From assembly GCA_902778925.1 (NCBI GenBank), contig CACYZN010000022.1, positions 1-41,472 of the forward strand: a stretch of 41,472 bases of DNA, given 5' to 3'. The stretch comes from an uncultured Bacteroidota bacterium (GTDB lineage Bacteria; Bacteroidota; Bacteroidia; Bacteroidales; P3). Under the pieces are notes generated by a model. That model had not been told where the DNA came from. It made no database searches and worked only from the letters and a program-made list of their open reading frames with translations. The position numbers and the translations under genes were made by a program. This document shows positions 1-8,689 of the stretch, piece after piece. Each line of letters opens with the position of its first letter. Position 1 is the stretch's first letter.

Positions 1-1
1 G

Positions 2-331
2 GGTCTCGACTTCATCTACACCGACATCTGGGTGTCGATGGGCGAACCCGACAGCGTGTGGAAAGAGCGCATCAAGATGCTGATGCCCTACCAGGTCAAC
101 GCTGCCCTGATGAAAAAGACCGGCAATCCCAAGTGCAAATTCATGCACTGCCTGCCCGCCTACCACAACCTTGAGACCAAGGCCGGCCGCGACGTGAACG
201 AGAAGTTCGGTCTGAACGGCATCGAGGTGACCGAGGAGGTCTTCGAGAGCGAGAACAGCATCGTCTTCGACGAGGCTGAGAACCGCATGCACACCATCAA
301 GGCTGTCATGGTGGCCACCCTCGGCGACTAA
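2..331 (+). CDS. argF: Ornithine carbamoyltransferase, C-terminal part (5' end off the window)
   Basis: This cytosolic enzyme joins carbamoyl phosphate and ornithine to give citrulline, or runs the phosphorolytic reverse in the arginine deiminase route. Only the last 109 residues are present; the frame is open from base 2 to the TAA at 329-331. It contains the ornithine-site motif HCLP (in [11 protein letters not shown]), the VSMGEP segment and the family ending [21 protein letters not shown]. The sequence resembles the ArgI/ArcB type more than the acetyl- or succinyl-ornithine transcarbamylases that Bacteroidales use for arginine synthesis, so a catabolic role (arcB) is possible. A strong hairpin follows. 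Family assignment is firm; biosynthetic versus catabolic is inference. Confidence 0.93.
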   Translation, partial: GLDFIYTDIWVSMGEPDSVWKERIKMLMPYQVNAALMKKTGNPKCKFMHCLPAYHNLETKAGRDVNEKFGLNGIEVTEEVFESENSIVFDEAENRMHTIKAVMVATLGD

Positions 332-348
332 TTCCGATTTCAAGTAGT

Positions 349-395
349 GAATGTTGAATTTTGAAGGGTTTGACGCCTTTCGAAATTCAACATTC
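349..395 (+). terminator. 20-bp hairpin, probable terminator or attenuator after ornithine carbamoyltransferase
   Basis: Bases 349-368 pair with 376-395 around a 7-base loop. The outer 13 bp are perfect (GAATGTTGAATTT with AAATTCAACATTC), and the inner pairs include two G-T wobbles. A CTTTTC tract follows. It lies 18 nt after the stop codon, so it fits a Rho-independent terminator. AT-rich palindromes of this kind also occur as dispersed intergenic repeats in this phylum. Confidence 0.65.
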
Positions 396-446
396 CTTTT
401 CAGCATTGTTCGAAATACAACATTCACAATTCATAATCAATCAACT

Positions 447-1637
447 GTGTGGTTTACTAACTTACTGACAAACGGCGGTGTGGGCACCACGGTGCTCATG
501 CTCTCCGTATCTATCTTCGCCGGCCTGCTGCTCGGCAAACTGAAAGTGAAGGGCATCACCCTTGGCATCACCTGGGTGCTCTTCGTGGGCATCCTGCTCA
601 GCGCCTTGGGCATCAAGTGCAACGGCGAGATGCTGCACATCATCAAGGAATTCGGCCTCATACTCTTCGTCACGGCTGTCGGCCTGCAGGTAGGCCCCGG
701 TTTCTTCAAGAGCTTCGCCAAGGGTGGACTGAGCATGAACATCATGGCTTTGGTCAACGTAGCCCTCGGCGTCGTCATCACTGTGATTATCGCCAAACTG
801 GCCGACCAGGAGCTCGCCGACATGGCAGGTGTCTACACCGGCGCCATCACCAACACCCCAGGTCTCTCGGCTGCCCAGCAGGCTGTCACCGACCTCAATA
901 TCGAGGGCGCCTCGGACCGTCTGGCCGCCGGCTATGCTGTGGCCTATCCGCTGGCAGTGGTGGGTATGATTGTATGCTGCATCCTGCTGCGTCCGCTTTG
1001 CCGCATCGACCTCAAGAAAGAGCCCTCTACCGAAGACACGACGCCTGTTCCCGCCGCGAAACAGGCCACCCCGACCTCGCAGCGTCACAAGATAAACCTT
1101 GTGCCTATCTTTATCATCATCGCCCTCGGCATCATCCTGGGCTCCATTCCCATCCCCGTGGGCATGAAGGCTCCGGTGAAGCTCGGCCTCGCCGGTGGCC
1201 CATTGGTGGTCGCCCTCATAGGCAGCTGGCTGGGTGTCAAGAAGGGATGGTTCACCACCGAGTTCACCGACAGCCACGGTGTGTGGATGCTGCGCGAAGT
1301 GGGCATCGCCCTCTTCCTGGCAGGTGTGGGCTTGGGAGCCGGTGGCAAGTTCGTCGAGACCGTCCAGGTACACTACATGTGGGTCGTCTACGGAGTAATC
1401 ATCACCATGGTGCCGCCACTGCTGGTGGGTCTCTTCGGCCGTCTGGTGCTGAAGATGAACTACTACACCCTCATGGGCTTCATCGGTGGCAGCCACACCG
1501 ACCCGCCGACGCTGGCCTTCGCCAATACCGTGGCCCCCGAGGGCTGCAAGCTGCCCAATACCGGCTACGCCACCGTCTACCCCCTCACCATGTTCCTCCG
1601 CATCTTCACCGCTCAGCTACTAGTGCTATTGGCATGA
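447..1637 (+). CDS. AspT/YidE/YbjL-family permease without the regulatory RCK_C domains
   Basis: An inner-membrane transporter of 396 residues with two homologous halves. Each half has about five membrane segments and a matching loop motif: GAITNTPGLSAAQ in the first and GFIGGSHTDPPTLAFAN in the second. AspT and YidE are normally about 540-560 residues, with two RCK_C (TrkA-C) domains between the halves. Here that region is a Pro/Thr-rich linker of about 30 residues (near KKEPSTEDTTPVPAAK). I chose the GTG at 447 because it gives MWFTNLL and aligns with the YidE start; upstream in-frame codons fall in the intergenic hairpin. Its stop overlaps the next start (ATGA). The substrate is unknown; an amino or dicarboxylic acid exchanger is the family expectation. 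Confidence 0.85.
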   Translation: MWFTNLLTNGGVGTTVLMLSVSIFAGLLLGKLKVKGITLGITWVLFVGILLSALGIKCNGEMLHIIKEFGLILFVTAVGLQVGPGFFKSFAKGGLSMNIMALVNVALGVVITVIIAKLADQELADMAGVYTGAITNTPGLSAAQQAVTDLNIEGASDRLAAGYAVAYPLAVVGMIVCCILLRPLCRIDLKKEPSTEDTTPVPAAKQATPTSQRHKINLVPIFIIIALGIILGSIPIPVGMKAPVKLGLAGGPLVVALIGSWLGVKKGWFTTEFTDSHGVWMLREVGIALFLAGVGLGAGGKFVETVQVHYMWVVYGVIITMVPPLLVGLFGRLVLKMNYYTLMGFIGGSHTDPPTLAFANTVAPEGCKLPNTGYATVYPLTMFLRIFTAQLLVLLA

Positions 1638-3811
1638 AGCGTCTGACGCTTATATTGATGACTCTGATATGCGTATCGGCTTATACACAGAAGCCGATAC
1701 GCATTTATAGTCTGTATACCGAGCATTATGCCGCATCACAACTTGACTCTCTGCTCCGAGCAGGTGGTTGCAAGACTACTTTCGGCGGCAAAAGCACGGG
1801 ACGAACCATCTATGTCGGTGTACCGCCGTGGATGAAGAAGAAGTACAAACCGCTGGTCGACAGCCTACGCAATGACGGATATTTCATAGTCAGCGACGGA
1901 CGTGACGTGGTGCTGCAAGGCAAGGGTGAGAAGGGTACACTCTACGCCGTCTATGCCTTTCTTGAAAAAATTGGTTACCGTCTCTACACGCCCGAGGCGA
2001 TGGTAGTGCCCGATCTGGGCAATAATCTTCGACTTTCCACTTTCCACTTTCACATCATAGAGAATCCAGCCTTCGATTGGCGCGAAGTCTCCTACTATTA
2101 CCCCAACCACAGTCAACTCTATGCCGACTGGCACCACCTGCACACACAGGCCGACCGCAATCAAGATTGGGGTATGTTTGTACACACCTTTCAGTGGCTG
2201 ATTCCTCCGAGCCGTTATTTCGACAAGCATCCCGAGTGGTTCTCGCTCAATAACGGCCGCCGCTCGCGTGACGGACAACTATGCCTGAGCGACCCCGAGG
2301 TTCTGGAGGAACTGTGCAAACGCCTGACCGACACGATGTCGTCGGCACCACAGAAGAGGATTTGGTCTGTCTCGCCCAACGACAACTATAATGCCTGTGA
2401 GTGCGACAACTGCCGTCGGCTGGATAGCCTCTATGGCGGACAGAGTGGCACTTTGCTATGGTTCATCAACCAGGTGGCACGTCGTTTCCCCGAAAAGACC
2501 ATCGCCACCTTGGCGTATCAATACACACGAAAGGCCCCAGCCAGCAACATTTGGCCCGAAAGCAACGTACTCATCATGCTCTGTCCTATCGAGGCAGGCC
2601 GCGAAGCCCCTGTCTACCAAACCGACCCGGCATTCCGGAAAGACATGGAAGACTGGGGACGCTTGACCGACAACCTCTTCATCTGGGACTATGTCGTCCA
2701 GTTCCGCAACTTCTGGAACCCATTCCCTAACCTCCACGTCCTACAGCCCAATCTCCAGTATTTCTGCAATCACGGTGTGCGCATGATGTTCGAGCAGGCC
2801 TCAGGTGCCAACAACATCACATCCTGGATGGACATCCGCTGCTATATGATTGCTAAGCTGATGTGGAACCCCGACGCCGACATGGACTCCATCATGGCCG
2901 ACTTCTATCAAGGCTATTATGGTAACGCCGGTACTTATATTAAGGGAATTGTCGACAAAATGACCTCGGCACTCAAACAGAGTGGCCAGCGTCTCGACAT
3001 CTATGGTTACCCTGTCGATGCTGCCGACGGCTACCTTTCGCCGGAGCACCGTAGACAATACTGGCAACTTATAACAGATGCTTGGAATGCAATCACTGAC
3101 AGCACCGTGGATTCCCGCTTTTACTATTTCTATACTTCATTGCTTTTCGCCGAGGTGGAGCTGGCAATTAACGAAGGCACCGCCAGCAAAGAAGATCTCC
3201 TGTCGTGGCTCGACCGGTTGACCGACTTGCTACACAAGTTGAACGTGCCACAGATGATGGAAATGGGCATCACTCCGGAAGAATACCGGACCGCCATTCT
3301 ACGCTACTTGGAGAAAAGAGGCCCGGACAACAAGGCACGACACAAGACTGTCACCCTGCGTAAGCCCGCTTCTGCGCCATACAATAATGCCGGCCTTGCA
3401 GACGGCAAAGCCGGCATCATGGACTACCGCCACGACTGGCTCGGTTTCTGGGGCGACACGTTTGACGCTGTCGTAGACCTCGGCGAGCCACAGCCCATCA
3501 ACTATATCGGCATCGATTTCTTCTTCTACCCCCTCTCGTGGATATTCCTGCCGCAGTGGGTGCGGTTCGCCGTGTCGGAAGACGGCGAACATTGGGAGTG
3601 GCGCCCCATGCAAGAGAGCGAGAACCCCGAGGTGCTGGCCACACCAGAGATATACAGCTACATATCGGAAACAGCGTGTACCATAGGCGGCGAGCCCAAC
3701 AAGTACCGCTACGTGCGTGTGGTGGCTGTTCCCCTGCCAGAGATACCCGCATGGCACCGCGCTGCCGGACAGAAACCTTGGATATTTACCGACGAAATAA
3801 TCGTAAAATGA
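1634..3811 (+). CDS. Secreted DUF4838 glycosidase-like protein with C-terminal F5/8-type domain
   Basis: A 725-residue exported protein (signal peptide MKRLTLILMTLICVSAYTQ). An N-terminal alpha-glucuronidase-like alpha/beta domain (about residues 25-130) precedes a TIM-barrel-like DUF4838 region. Family hallmarks there are the cysteine cluster CECDNC after WSVSPNDNYN, TLAYQYTRKAP, DNLFIWDYVVQF and FPNLHVLQPN. The last 150 residues form a discoidin-like (F5/8 type C) module ending WHRAAGQKPWIFTDEIIV, as found on Bacteroidota hexosaminidases. Glycan hydrolysis or binding is expected from the family, but the activity is not established. Start and stop overlap both neighbours by 4 nt, implying translational coupling. 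Composition is lower in GC than the genes around it (29 of 60 in the line at 3061). Confidence 0.88.
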   Translation: MKRLTLILMTLICVSAYTQKPIRIYSLYTEHYAASQLDSLLRAGGCKTTFGGKSTGRTIYVGVPPWMKKKYKPLVDSLRNDGYFIVSDGRDVVLQGKGEKGTLYAVYAFLEKIGYRLYTPEAMVVPDLGNNLRLSTFHFHIIENPAFDWREVSYYYPNHSQLYADWHHLHTQADRNQDWGMFVHTFQWLIPPSRYFDKHPEWFSLNNGRRSRDGQLCLSDPEVLEELCKRLTDTMSSAPQKRIWSVSPNDNYNACECDNCRRLDSLYGGQSGTLLWFINQVARRFPEKTIATLAYQYTRKAPASNIWPESNVLIMLCPIEAGREAPVYQTDPAFRKDMEDWGRLTDNLFIWDYVVQFRNFWNPFPNLHVLQPNLQYFCNHGVRMMFEQASGANNITSWMDIRCYMIAKLMWNPDADMDSIMADFYQGYYGNAGTYIKGIVDKMTSALKQSGQRLDIYGYPVDAADGYLSPEHRRQYWQLITDAWNAITDSTVDSRFYYFYTSLLFAEVELAINEGTASKEDLLSWLDRLTDLLHKLNVPQMMEMGITPEEYRTAILRYLEKRGPDNKARHKTVTLRKPASAPYNNAGLADGKAGIMDYRHDWLGFWGDTFDAVVDLGEPQPINYIGIDFFFYPLSWIFLPQWVRFAVSEDGEHWEWRPMQESENPEVLATPEIYSYISETACTIGGEPNKYRYVRVVAVPLPEIPAWHRAAGQKPWIFTDEIIVK

Positions 3812-5097
3812 ACAAAACATCTTTAATGGGTCTGATGGGCCTGATGTTTATCGTGAGCAATACAGCATTGGCGCAAGACGACAGCACCAAGGTTAGCATC
3901 AAGCCCTACGGCTTTATCCGCAACTACCTCACCTTCGACAGCCGCCGCACCTACACCGTCACTGGCGGTGAGTACAATCTGCTGCCCTACGACGAACAGT
4001 GGAACGAAGACCACAGCGAGGACCTCAACGCCGTGCCCCAGATGCAGCTACAGGCTCTCACCTCGCGCTTCGGGCTCAATGTCACCGGTCCCCGCATCTT
4101 TGGCCGAGCCAGCAGCGCCAAGCTGGAGGCCGACTTCGGCGGCTTCGGCACCAACAACCACGAACTGCGTCTGCGTCTGGCCTATCTCAAACTGAGTCAC
4201 GGAAGCAGTGAATTACTCGTCGGCCAGGACTGGCACCCCATGAGTGGCAACATCATGCCCGAAGTGCTGGGCATGGCAGCCGGCGCTCCCTTCCGTCCCC
4301 ACAGCCGCGCCCCACAGGTCCGTGCCACCTGCTACTACAAGTCCATAGGCTGTACCGCCGCCCTGATGTGGCAACTGCAATACATGAACAACGGTCCCAA
4401 AAGTCCATCAGACCCGACAAGCACCAACAGCACCGCTTTCGCCCACAACGCCCTATGGCCCGAGGCCTTCCTTGGCCTCAACTTCAGGCGTGGTGCGTGG
4501 TACCTCCAACTGGCCGTCGACGCACAGATCCTAAAACCTCGCACCCATGCCCTGCTAGGCGGCATAACCCAGAGAGTAGACGAATCGGTAACCTCGGTCT
4601 CGCCAACCCTCTACGCCCAGTATGTAACAAACAGCTGGAAGGTGAAGTTCCGCACCCTGTTGGCCTCCAACACCAGCCACCTAAACCAACTGGTCGGGTA
4701 CGGCGTTACCGCCGTCAATGCCGACGGCTCGTGGAGCTATGCGCCCCTGCGTGCCTCCATCAGCTATCTCAACATCGCATATGGCACTAAGGTGCGCGCC
4801 AACCTCTTCCTCGGCTACATGAAGAACCTCGGCGCCGGTAGCGACCTGCACGACTTCGGTGGCGGGAACTACCTTATCTACATGAAGGGAGGCTCCAACT
4901 TCACCAATCTCAACAGCATATGGCGTCTGGCGCCCTCGGTCAGCTACAACGTGAAAGCCTTCAACCTTGGCCTTGAGTACGAGGTGACTGCAGCTACCTA
5001 TGGCGACCTTGCAGCCAATGGCAGCATAAAGCTCGATGCCAACCTGCGCAACGTCGTGAACCACCGCATCTGCGCGCTGGTCAAATACAATTTCTAG
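3808..5097 (+). CDS. Outer-membrane beta-barrel protein, porin-like
   Basis: A 429-residue protein with a signal peptide (MNKTSLMGLMGLMFIVSNTALA). It is followed by alternating amphipathic strands rich in Tyr, Gly and Ser, and ends in an aromatic residue (KYNF), the usual signature of a barrel inserted by BAM. Early sequence SIKPYGFIRNYLTFDSR and the segment LLVGQDWHPMSG resemble DcaP-like/phosphate-selective-type porins of Bacteroidota; the exact family is uncertain. The start codon overlaps the DUF4838 stop (ATGA), so permease, secreted enzyme and barrel look like one unit. It would supply the outer-membrane step for whatever those two handle. It ends 8 nt from the convergent rlmI stop, with no terminator visible between them. 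Confidence 0.8.
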   Translation: MNKTSLMGLMGLMFIVSNTALAQDDSTKVSIKPYGFIRNYLTFDSRRTYTVTGGEYNLLPYDEQWNEDHSEDLNAVPQMQLQALTSRFGLNVTGPRIFGRASSAKLEADFGGFGTNNHELRLRLAYLKLSHGSSELLVGQDWHPMSGNIMPEVLGMAAGAPFRPHSRAPQVRATCYYKSIGCTAALMWQLQYMNNGPKSPSDPTSTNSTAFAHNALWPEAFLGLNFRRGAWYLQLAVDAQILKPRTHALLGGITQRVDESVTSVSPTLYAQYVTNSWKVKFRTLLASNTSHLNQLVGYGVTAVNADGSWSYAPLRASISYLNIAYGTKVRANLFLGYMKNLGAGSDLHDFGGGNYLIYMKGGSNFTNLNSIWRLAPSVSYNVKAFNLGLEYEVTAATYGDLAANGSIKLDANLRNVVNHRICALVKYNF

Positions 5098-5105
5098 CAG
5101 GATTT

Positions 5106-6281
5106 CTATTCCACCTGCAGCAACAGCCCTTTGAGGTATTCTCCCTCGGGGTGACAGATGGATACCGGATGGTCTACAGCATGCGGCAGTTGGCGCACTA
5201 TCCTCACCCGGCGGTGCGCATTCATGGCCGCCGTGAAGACCATGGTCTGGAAGTCGTCGCGACTCACCGCCTGGCTACAGCTGAACGTCATAAGCAGTCC
5301 GCCCTCCGGCAGTACCTCGAGGGCACGCTGGTTGATGCTGCGATAGCCCTTCAGCCCTGCCTGCAGTGAACGGTGGTTCTTGGCAAAAGCCGGTGGGTCG
5401 AGGATGATAAAGTTGAACGGCGAAAGGTCTGATGCGAGATACTTCAAGACATCGGCCACGGTACCCTTGTGCGGCGCCTCGGGGCCGAAGTTAAGCTCCA
5501 CATTGCGGTTGCAGAGGTCTATAGCCTTGCGGCTGATGTCGACCGTCTCGACAAACGAGGCCCCGCCGCGCAATGCTGCCAGCGAGAAGCCTCCTGTGTA
5601 GCCGAAGCAGTTGAGCACCCGCTGGCCGGCCGCGAGCTGCATCACCAAATGCCTGTTCTCGCGCTGGTCGACAAAAAAGCCCGTCTTCTGACCTTCATAG
5701 AAGTTGATGAGCATACGGTTGCCATGCTCGCATATCTCCCACTCCTGGGGCTCTATACCCCACACATAGCCGTCGGTGGCGCCCCCGGGACAGGTGGCGC
5801 TGCTTTTGTCGAAGACTGCTTTTATGCCCCATGGAGCAAGCAGCTCGACGAAAAGTTGCGTGAGCATAGGGACCAGGCGGTGCATGCCCACGGAATGGGC
5901 CTGCACGACGAGCACTCCGTTGTACCAGTCGCACACCAAGCCGGGCAGGTAGTCGCCCTCCGCATGCACCATGCGGAACACACCGTCGCCACGCAGCCCC
6001 ATACGCCAGCGGTAGTCGATGGCCGACGCCAGTCGCTGGCGGAAGAAAGCCTCGTCGATATTGGGTGTGTCGAAGCTCAGCACCTTGCACACTATCGAGT
6101 CGTTCTGGTAATGCCCCGTGGCAACCCATCGGCCGTCGGGCAGCAGCACGTCGACAAGGTCGCCCTCCTGCGGATTGCCATCCACACGGCGCACGGCACC
6201 CGAGAAGACCCAAGGGTGGTGGCGCAGCAGGGCTTTCTCCCTGCCCGCCGCTATAGTCAGTGTCGGACGGTCGTATGCCAT
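5106..6281 (-). CDS. rlmI: RlmI-type 23S rRNA (cytosine-5) methyltransferase
   Basis: A class I SAM-dependent methyltransferase of 391 residues, expected to modify a 23S rRNA cytosine (C1962 in E. coli). An N-terminal PUA domain (about residues 5-75, with REKALLRHHPWVFSGAV) precedes an EEHEE-like middle region and a Rossmann domain. Visible motifs are NCFGYTGGFSLAAL (SAM), ETVDISRKAID, the catalytic-type DPPAFAKN, and the cysteine motif FSCSQAVS. The ATG at 6281 follows the rpe stop by 8 nt and gives MAYDRPTLTIAAG, a normal family start; longer frames run into rpe. It is the last gene of the yggS-yitT-rpe-rlmI block. Confidence 0.93.
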   Translation of the reverse strand: MAYDRPTLTIAAGREKALLRHHPWVFSGAVRRVDGNPQEGDLVDVLLPDGRWVATGHYQNDSIVCKVLSFDTPNIDEAFFRQRLASAIDYRWRMGLRGDGVFRMVHAEGDYLPGLVCDWYNGVLVVQAHSVGMHRLVPMLTQLFVELLAPWGIKAVFDKSSATCPGGATDGYVWGIEPQEWEICEHGNRMLINFYEGQKTGFFVDQRENRHLVMQLAAGQRVLNCFGYTGGFSLAALRGGASFVETVDISRKAIDLCNRNVELNFGPEAPHKGTVADVLKYLASDLSPFNFIILDPPAFAKNHRSLQAGLKGYRSINQRALEVLPEGGLLMTFSCSQAVSRDDFQTMVFTAAMNAHRRVRIVRQLPHAVDHPVSICHPEGEYLKGLLLQVE

Positions 6282-6289
6282 AGCCTCCA

Positions 6290-6937
6290 CTATGCGTTTT
6301 TCATCTGGTGGATGGTGGCCACAGGGTCGTCGCTCTTGAAGACGGCGTTGCCGGCCACCAGCACATCGGCGCCGGCCTCGTATAGCCTGGGGGCATTCTG
6401 CAGGTTGACGCCGCCGTCGACCTCGATGAGGCACTGCGGGTTCTTGCGGTCGCAGAGGGCGCGCAGCTGGCGCACCTTGCCGTAGGTGTTCTCTATAAAC
6501 TTCTGGCCGCCGAAGCCGGGGTTGACGCTCATCAGCAACACGAGGTCGCACTCCTGGACGATGTCCTCAAGCAGGCTGACGGGCGACGAGGGGTTGAGCA
6601 CCACGCCGGCCTTCATGCCCGCGTCGTGGATGGCGTGGAGCACACGGTCGTGGTGATGGCAGGCCTCGTAGTGGATGGTGAGTATGTCGGCGCCGGCCGC
6701 ACGGAAGTCCTCCACATAGCGGCCCGGGTCCATAATCATCAGGTGCACGTCGAGGGGCTTCTGCGCGTGCTTCTTGATGTGTTTCACTATCGGCTGTCCA
6801 AACGAGATATTGGGCACGAAGATGCCGTCCATCACATCCACATGCAGCCAGTCGCACTCGCTGCCGTTCAGCATCTCGATGTCGCGCTGCAGGTTGCCGA
6901 AGTCGGCACTCAGCAGCGAGGGGGATATCATTCTCAT
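6290..6937 (-). CDS. rpe: Ribulose-phosphate 3-epimerase
   Basis: Interconverts ribulose 5-phosphate and xylulose 5-phosphate in the pentose phosphate pathway. The 215-residue TIM barrel is full length. Signature segments are SPSLLSADFGNL at the start, the metal/catalytic motif HVDVMDGIFVPN, DVHLMI, LLMSVNPGFGGQKFI, and the phosphate-binding end VDGGVN plus AGNAVF. The start overlaps the yitT-like stop by 4 nt, and rlmI begins 8 nt after its stop, so the three are very probably cotranscribed. Confidence 0.97.
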   Translation of the reverse strand: MRMISPSLLSADFGNLQRDIEMLNGSECDWLHVDVMDGIFVPNISFGQPIVKHIKKHAQKPLDVHLMIMDPGRYVEDFRAAGADILTIHYEACHHHDRVLHAIHDAGMKAGVVLNPSSPVSLLEDIVQECDLVLLMSVNPGFGGQKFIENTYGKVRQLRALCDRKNPQCLIEVDGGVNLQNAPRLYEAGADVLVAGNAVFKSDDPVATIHQMKNA

Positions 6938-7830
6938 AGTTTCAGTTTTTCAAAGTTCTTGCCATATACGCCCTGCGCCTTGCTGACGCTGATGAAGGCG
7001 TTCTCGTCGATGCGGTGTATAATCTGCATCACATGCGACTTGTCGGTGCGGTGCACCATCATAAGCAGCACCTTCTGCTGGTTCTTGGTGTAGCAGCCCT
7101 CGGCGTCGAGCAGCGTGGCGCCACGTCCCACCTCGCGCGTCACAGCCTCGCCAATCTCGCTGTTCCTCTGCGAGAAGACCATCACCTGGTACGACTGCTT
7201 GTTGCCGTCGAGCACCATGTCGAGCACATAGGTCATCACGCCCATCACCACATAGCCGTACACCACGTTGCCCACCTTGCCCGACACGAAGTACGAGCAG
7301 CCCACGATCACTATATCGATGAGCATGATGATGCGGCCGGGCGAGACATTGTGGTACTTGCACACGATGAGGGCTATAATATCGGTGCCGCCGGTATTGC
7401 CACCCATGATGAAACTCAGGCCTATGCCCAGTCCGCACAAGGCACCGCCGATGATGGCGCACATGAACGGGTCGAACTGCATCGTCCCGTCGGGGTTCTG
7501 GAACAGGTTCTCCACATGCAGACCCTGCTGCCACATGATGAAGAAGGCCGAACTCATGGCTATGCCGTATATCGTGTTGGCGCCGAACTTCGAGCCCAGC
7601 ACCTTAAACCCGATAGCCACCAGTATGCCATTGAAGATGAGATTCAGGATACCGATGGGGATATGTATACCCACGGCATAGTAGAGGATAGCCGAAAGGC
7701 CGCTCACCCCGCCGCCCACAATCTGCGCCGGAAGCATGAAGGCCGACCAGCCAAAAGTATACGTCATCAACCCCAGTGTGATTATCACATAGGACACGAC
7801 GATCTCCCTGCTTTTCTTGAATATCTGCAT
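6934..7830 (-). CDS. YitT-family membrane protein (DUF161 repeats plus DUF2179)
   Basis: A 298-residue inner-membrane protein. Five to six hydrophobic segments occupy residues 10-210, including GWSAFMLPAQIVGGGVSGLS and the repeat-like GLSFIMGGNTGGTDIIAL, which is the YitT hallmark. A soluble C-terminal DUF2179 domain follows (about 215-295: ATLLDAEGCYTKNQQKVLLMM). Family members are common in Firmicutes and Bacteroidota, and no transport substrate is established. It begins 78 nt after yggS and overlaps rpe by 4 nt. The gap before it holds AT-rich GAAATTC/AAAATTC repeats but no clear promoter. Confidence 0.9.
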   Translation of the reverse strand: MQIFKKSREIVVSYVIITLGLMTYTFGWSAFMLPAQIVGGGVSGLSAILYYAVGIHIPIGILNLIFNGILVAIGFKVLGSKFGANTIYGIAMSSAFFIMWQQGLHVENLFQNPDGTMQFDPFMCAIIGGALCGLGIGLSFIMGGNTGGTDIIALIVCKYHNVSPGRIIMLIDIVIVGCSYFVSGKVGNVVYGYVVMGVMTYVLDMVLDGNKQSYQVMVFSQRNSEIGEAVTREVGRGATLLDAEGCYTKNQQKVLLMMVHRTDKSHVMQIIHRIDENAFISVSKAQGVYGKNFEKLKL

Positions 7831-7908
7831 AACTCTATCTTTATGTTTTCATCTTTCAATTTCCACATCTCACCCTTACGATGAGTTTCGAAATTCGAAC
7901 TTCAAAAT

Positions 7909-8589
7909 TCAAACTTCCCCTTTCACCTTGCCATAATCCCTTGCCCCGAAGATGGAGCTGCCTATACGCACCAGCGTGGAGCCCTCCTCCACGGCCAGCC
8001 GCCAGTCGTGGCTCATGCCCATCGACAGCGTGTCGAACTCGGGTCGGTCGGCAAAGACCGTCTTCTTCAACCCGTCGAAGATGCTCTTCAGCACGTGGAA
8101 GTCGGCCCGCACACGGGACTCGTCGTCGGTGTTCGACGCCATGCCCATCACCCCGCGCACACGCACATGCCCATAGCCGGCACCACGCAAATCGGCGCCC
8201 GTCAGCTCGTCGGGGGTAAAGCCGAACTTGGTCTCCTCGCGTGCCACATGCACCTGCAGCAGCACGTCGACCACGCGCCCCACCTTGGCGGCCGCGCGCT
8301 CCACCTCGTCCAGGTGGGCCACACTGTCGACCCCGTGTATCATGCTCACAAACGGCATGTAGTACTTCAGCTGCTTGCCCTGCAGATGGCCGATGAAATG
8401 CCACTCTATATCCTTTGGCAGCACCGCCGCCTTGTCGCGCAGCTCGGTGGCGTAGTTCTCGCCAAAAGCCCGCTGACCAGCCTCGTAGGCCTCCATGATG
8501 TCCTCCACGGGCTTCGTCTTCGACACCGCCACCAGCTTCACTCCGGCCGGCAACGCAGCACGTATCTTCGCTATGTTCTCGGTAATCAT
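7909..8589 (-). CDS. yggS: YggS/PLPBP-family pyridoxal-phosphate homeostasis protein
   Basis: A 226-residue cytosolic PLP-binding TIM-barrel protein of the alanine-racemase N-domain fold. It lacks the racemase C-terminal domain and buffers PLP and amino-acid pools rather than acting as a known enzyme. The PLP lysine lies in VAVSKTKP (first Lys, residue 24). Other signatures are AFGENY, WHFIGHLQGKQ, and LSMGMSHDW near the end. It is the first gene of the minus-strand block down to rlmI. A possible minus-10-like box TACGTTTG (complement of 8600-8607) lies very close to the start, which would give an almost leaderless mRNA; this is weak. Confidence 0.95.
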   Translation of the reverse strand: MITENIAKIRAALPAGVKLVAVSKTKPVEDIMEAYEAGQRAFGENYATELRDKAAVLPKDIEWHFIGHLQGKQLKYYMPFVSMIHGVDSVAHLDEVERAAAKVGRVVDVLLQVHVAREETKFGFTPDELTGADLRGAGYGHVRVRGVMGMASNTDDESRVRADFHVLKSIFDGLKKTVFADRPEFDTLSMGMSHDWRLAVEEGSTLVRIGSSIFGARDYGKVKGEV

Positions 8590-8689
8590 AACACTTTTTC
8601 AAACGTAGCAAACCGGCTTTTATTATACCCCACCCCCATTTTTTTCACCCAACAAAACACCCTGCCAACCCCTTCACCTCGCGCCCCGC

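Noticed and set aside
351-446. Upstream extension of the permease frame from an ATG at 351
   Set aside because: The codons lie inside a 20-bp hairpin and AT-rich intergenic repeats and have no resemblance to the family; GTG at 447 gives the expected start.
617-1633. Long upstream extension of the DUF4838 frame
   Set aside because: It overlaps the permease gene in another frame with low-complexity residues; the signal peptide begins at the ATG at 1634.
2030-2053. CTTTCCACTTTCCACTTT run inside the DUF4838 gene, like common intergenic repeats
   Set aside because: It stays in frame and encodes an ordinary segment (STFHFH); probably coincidence.
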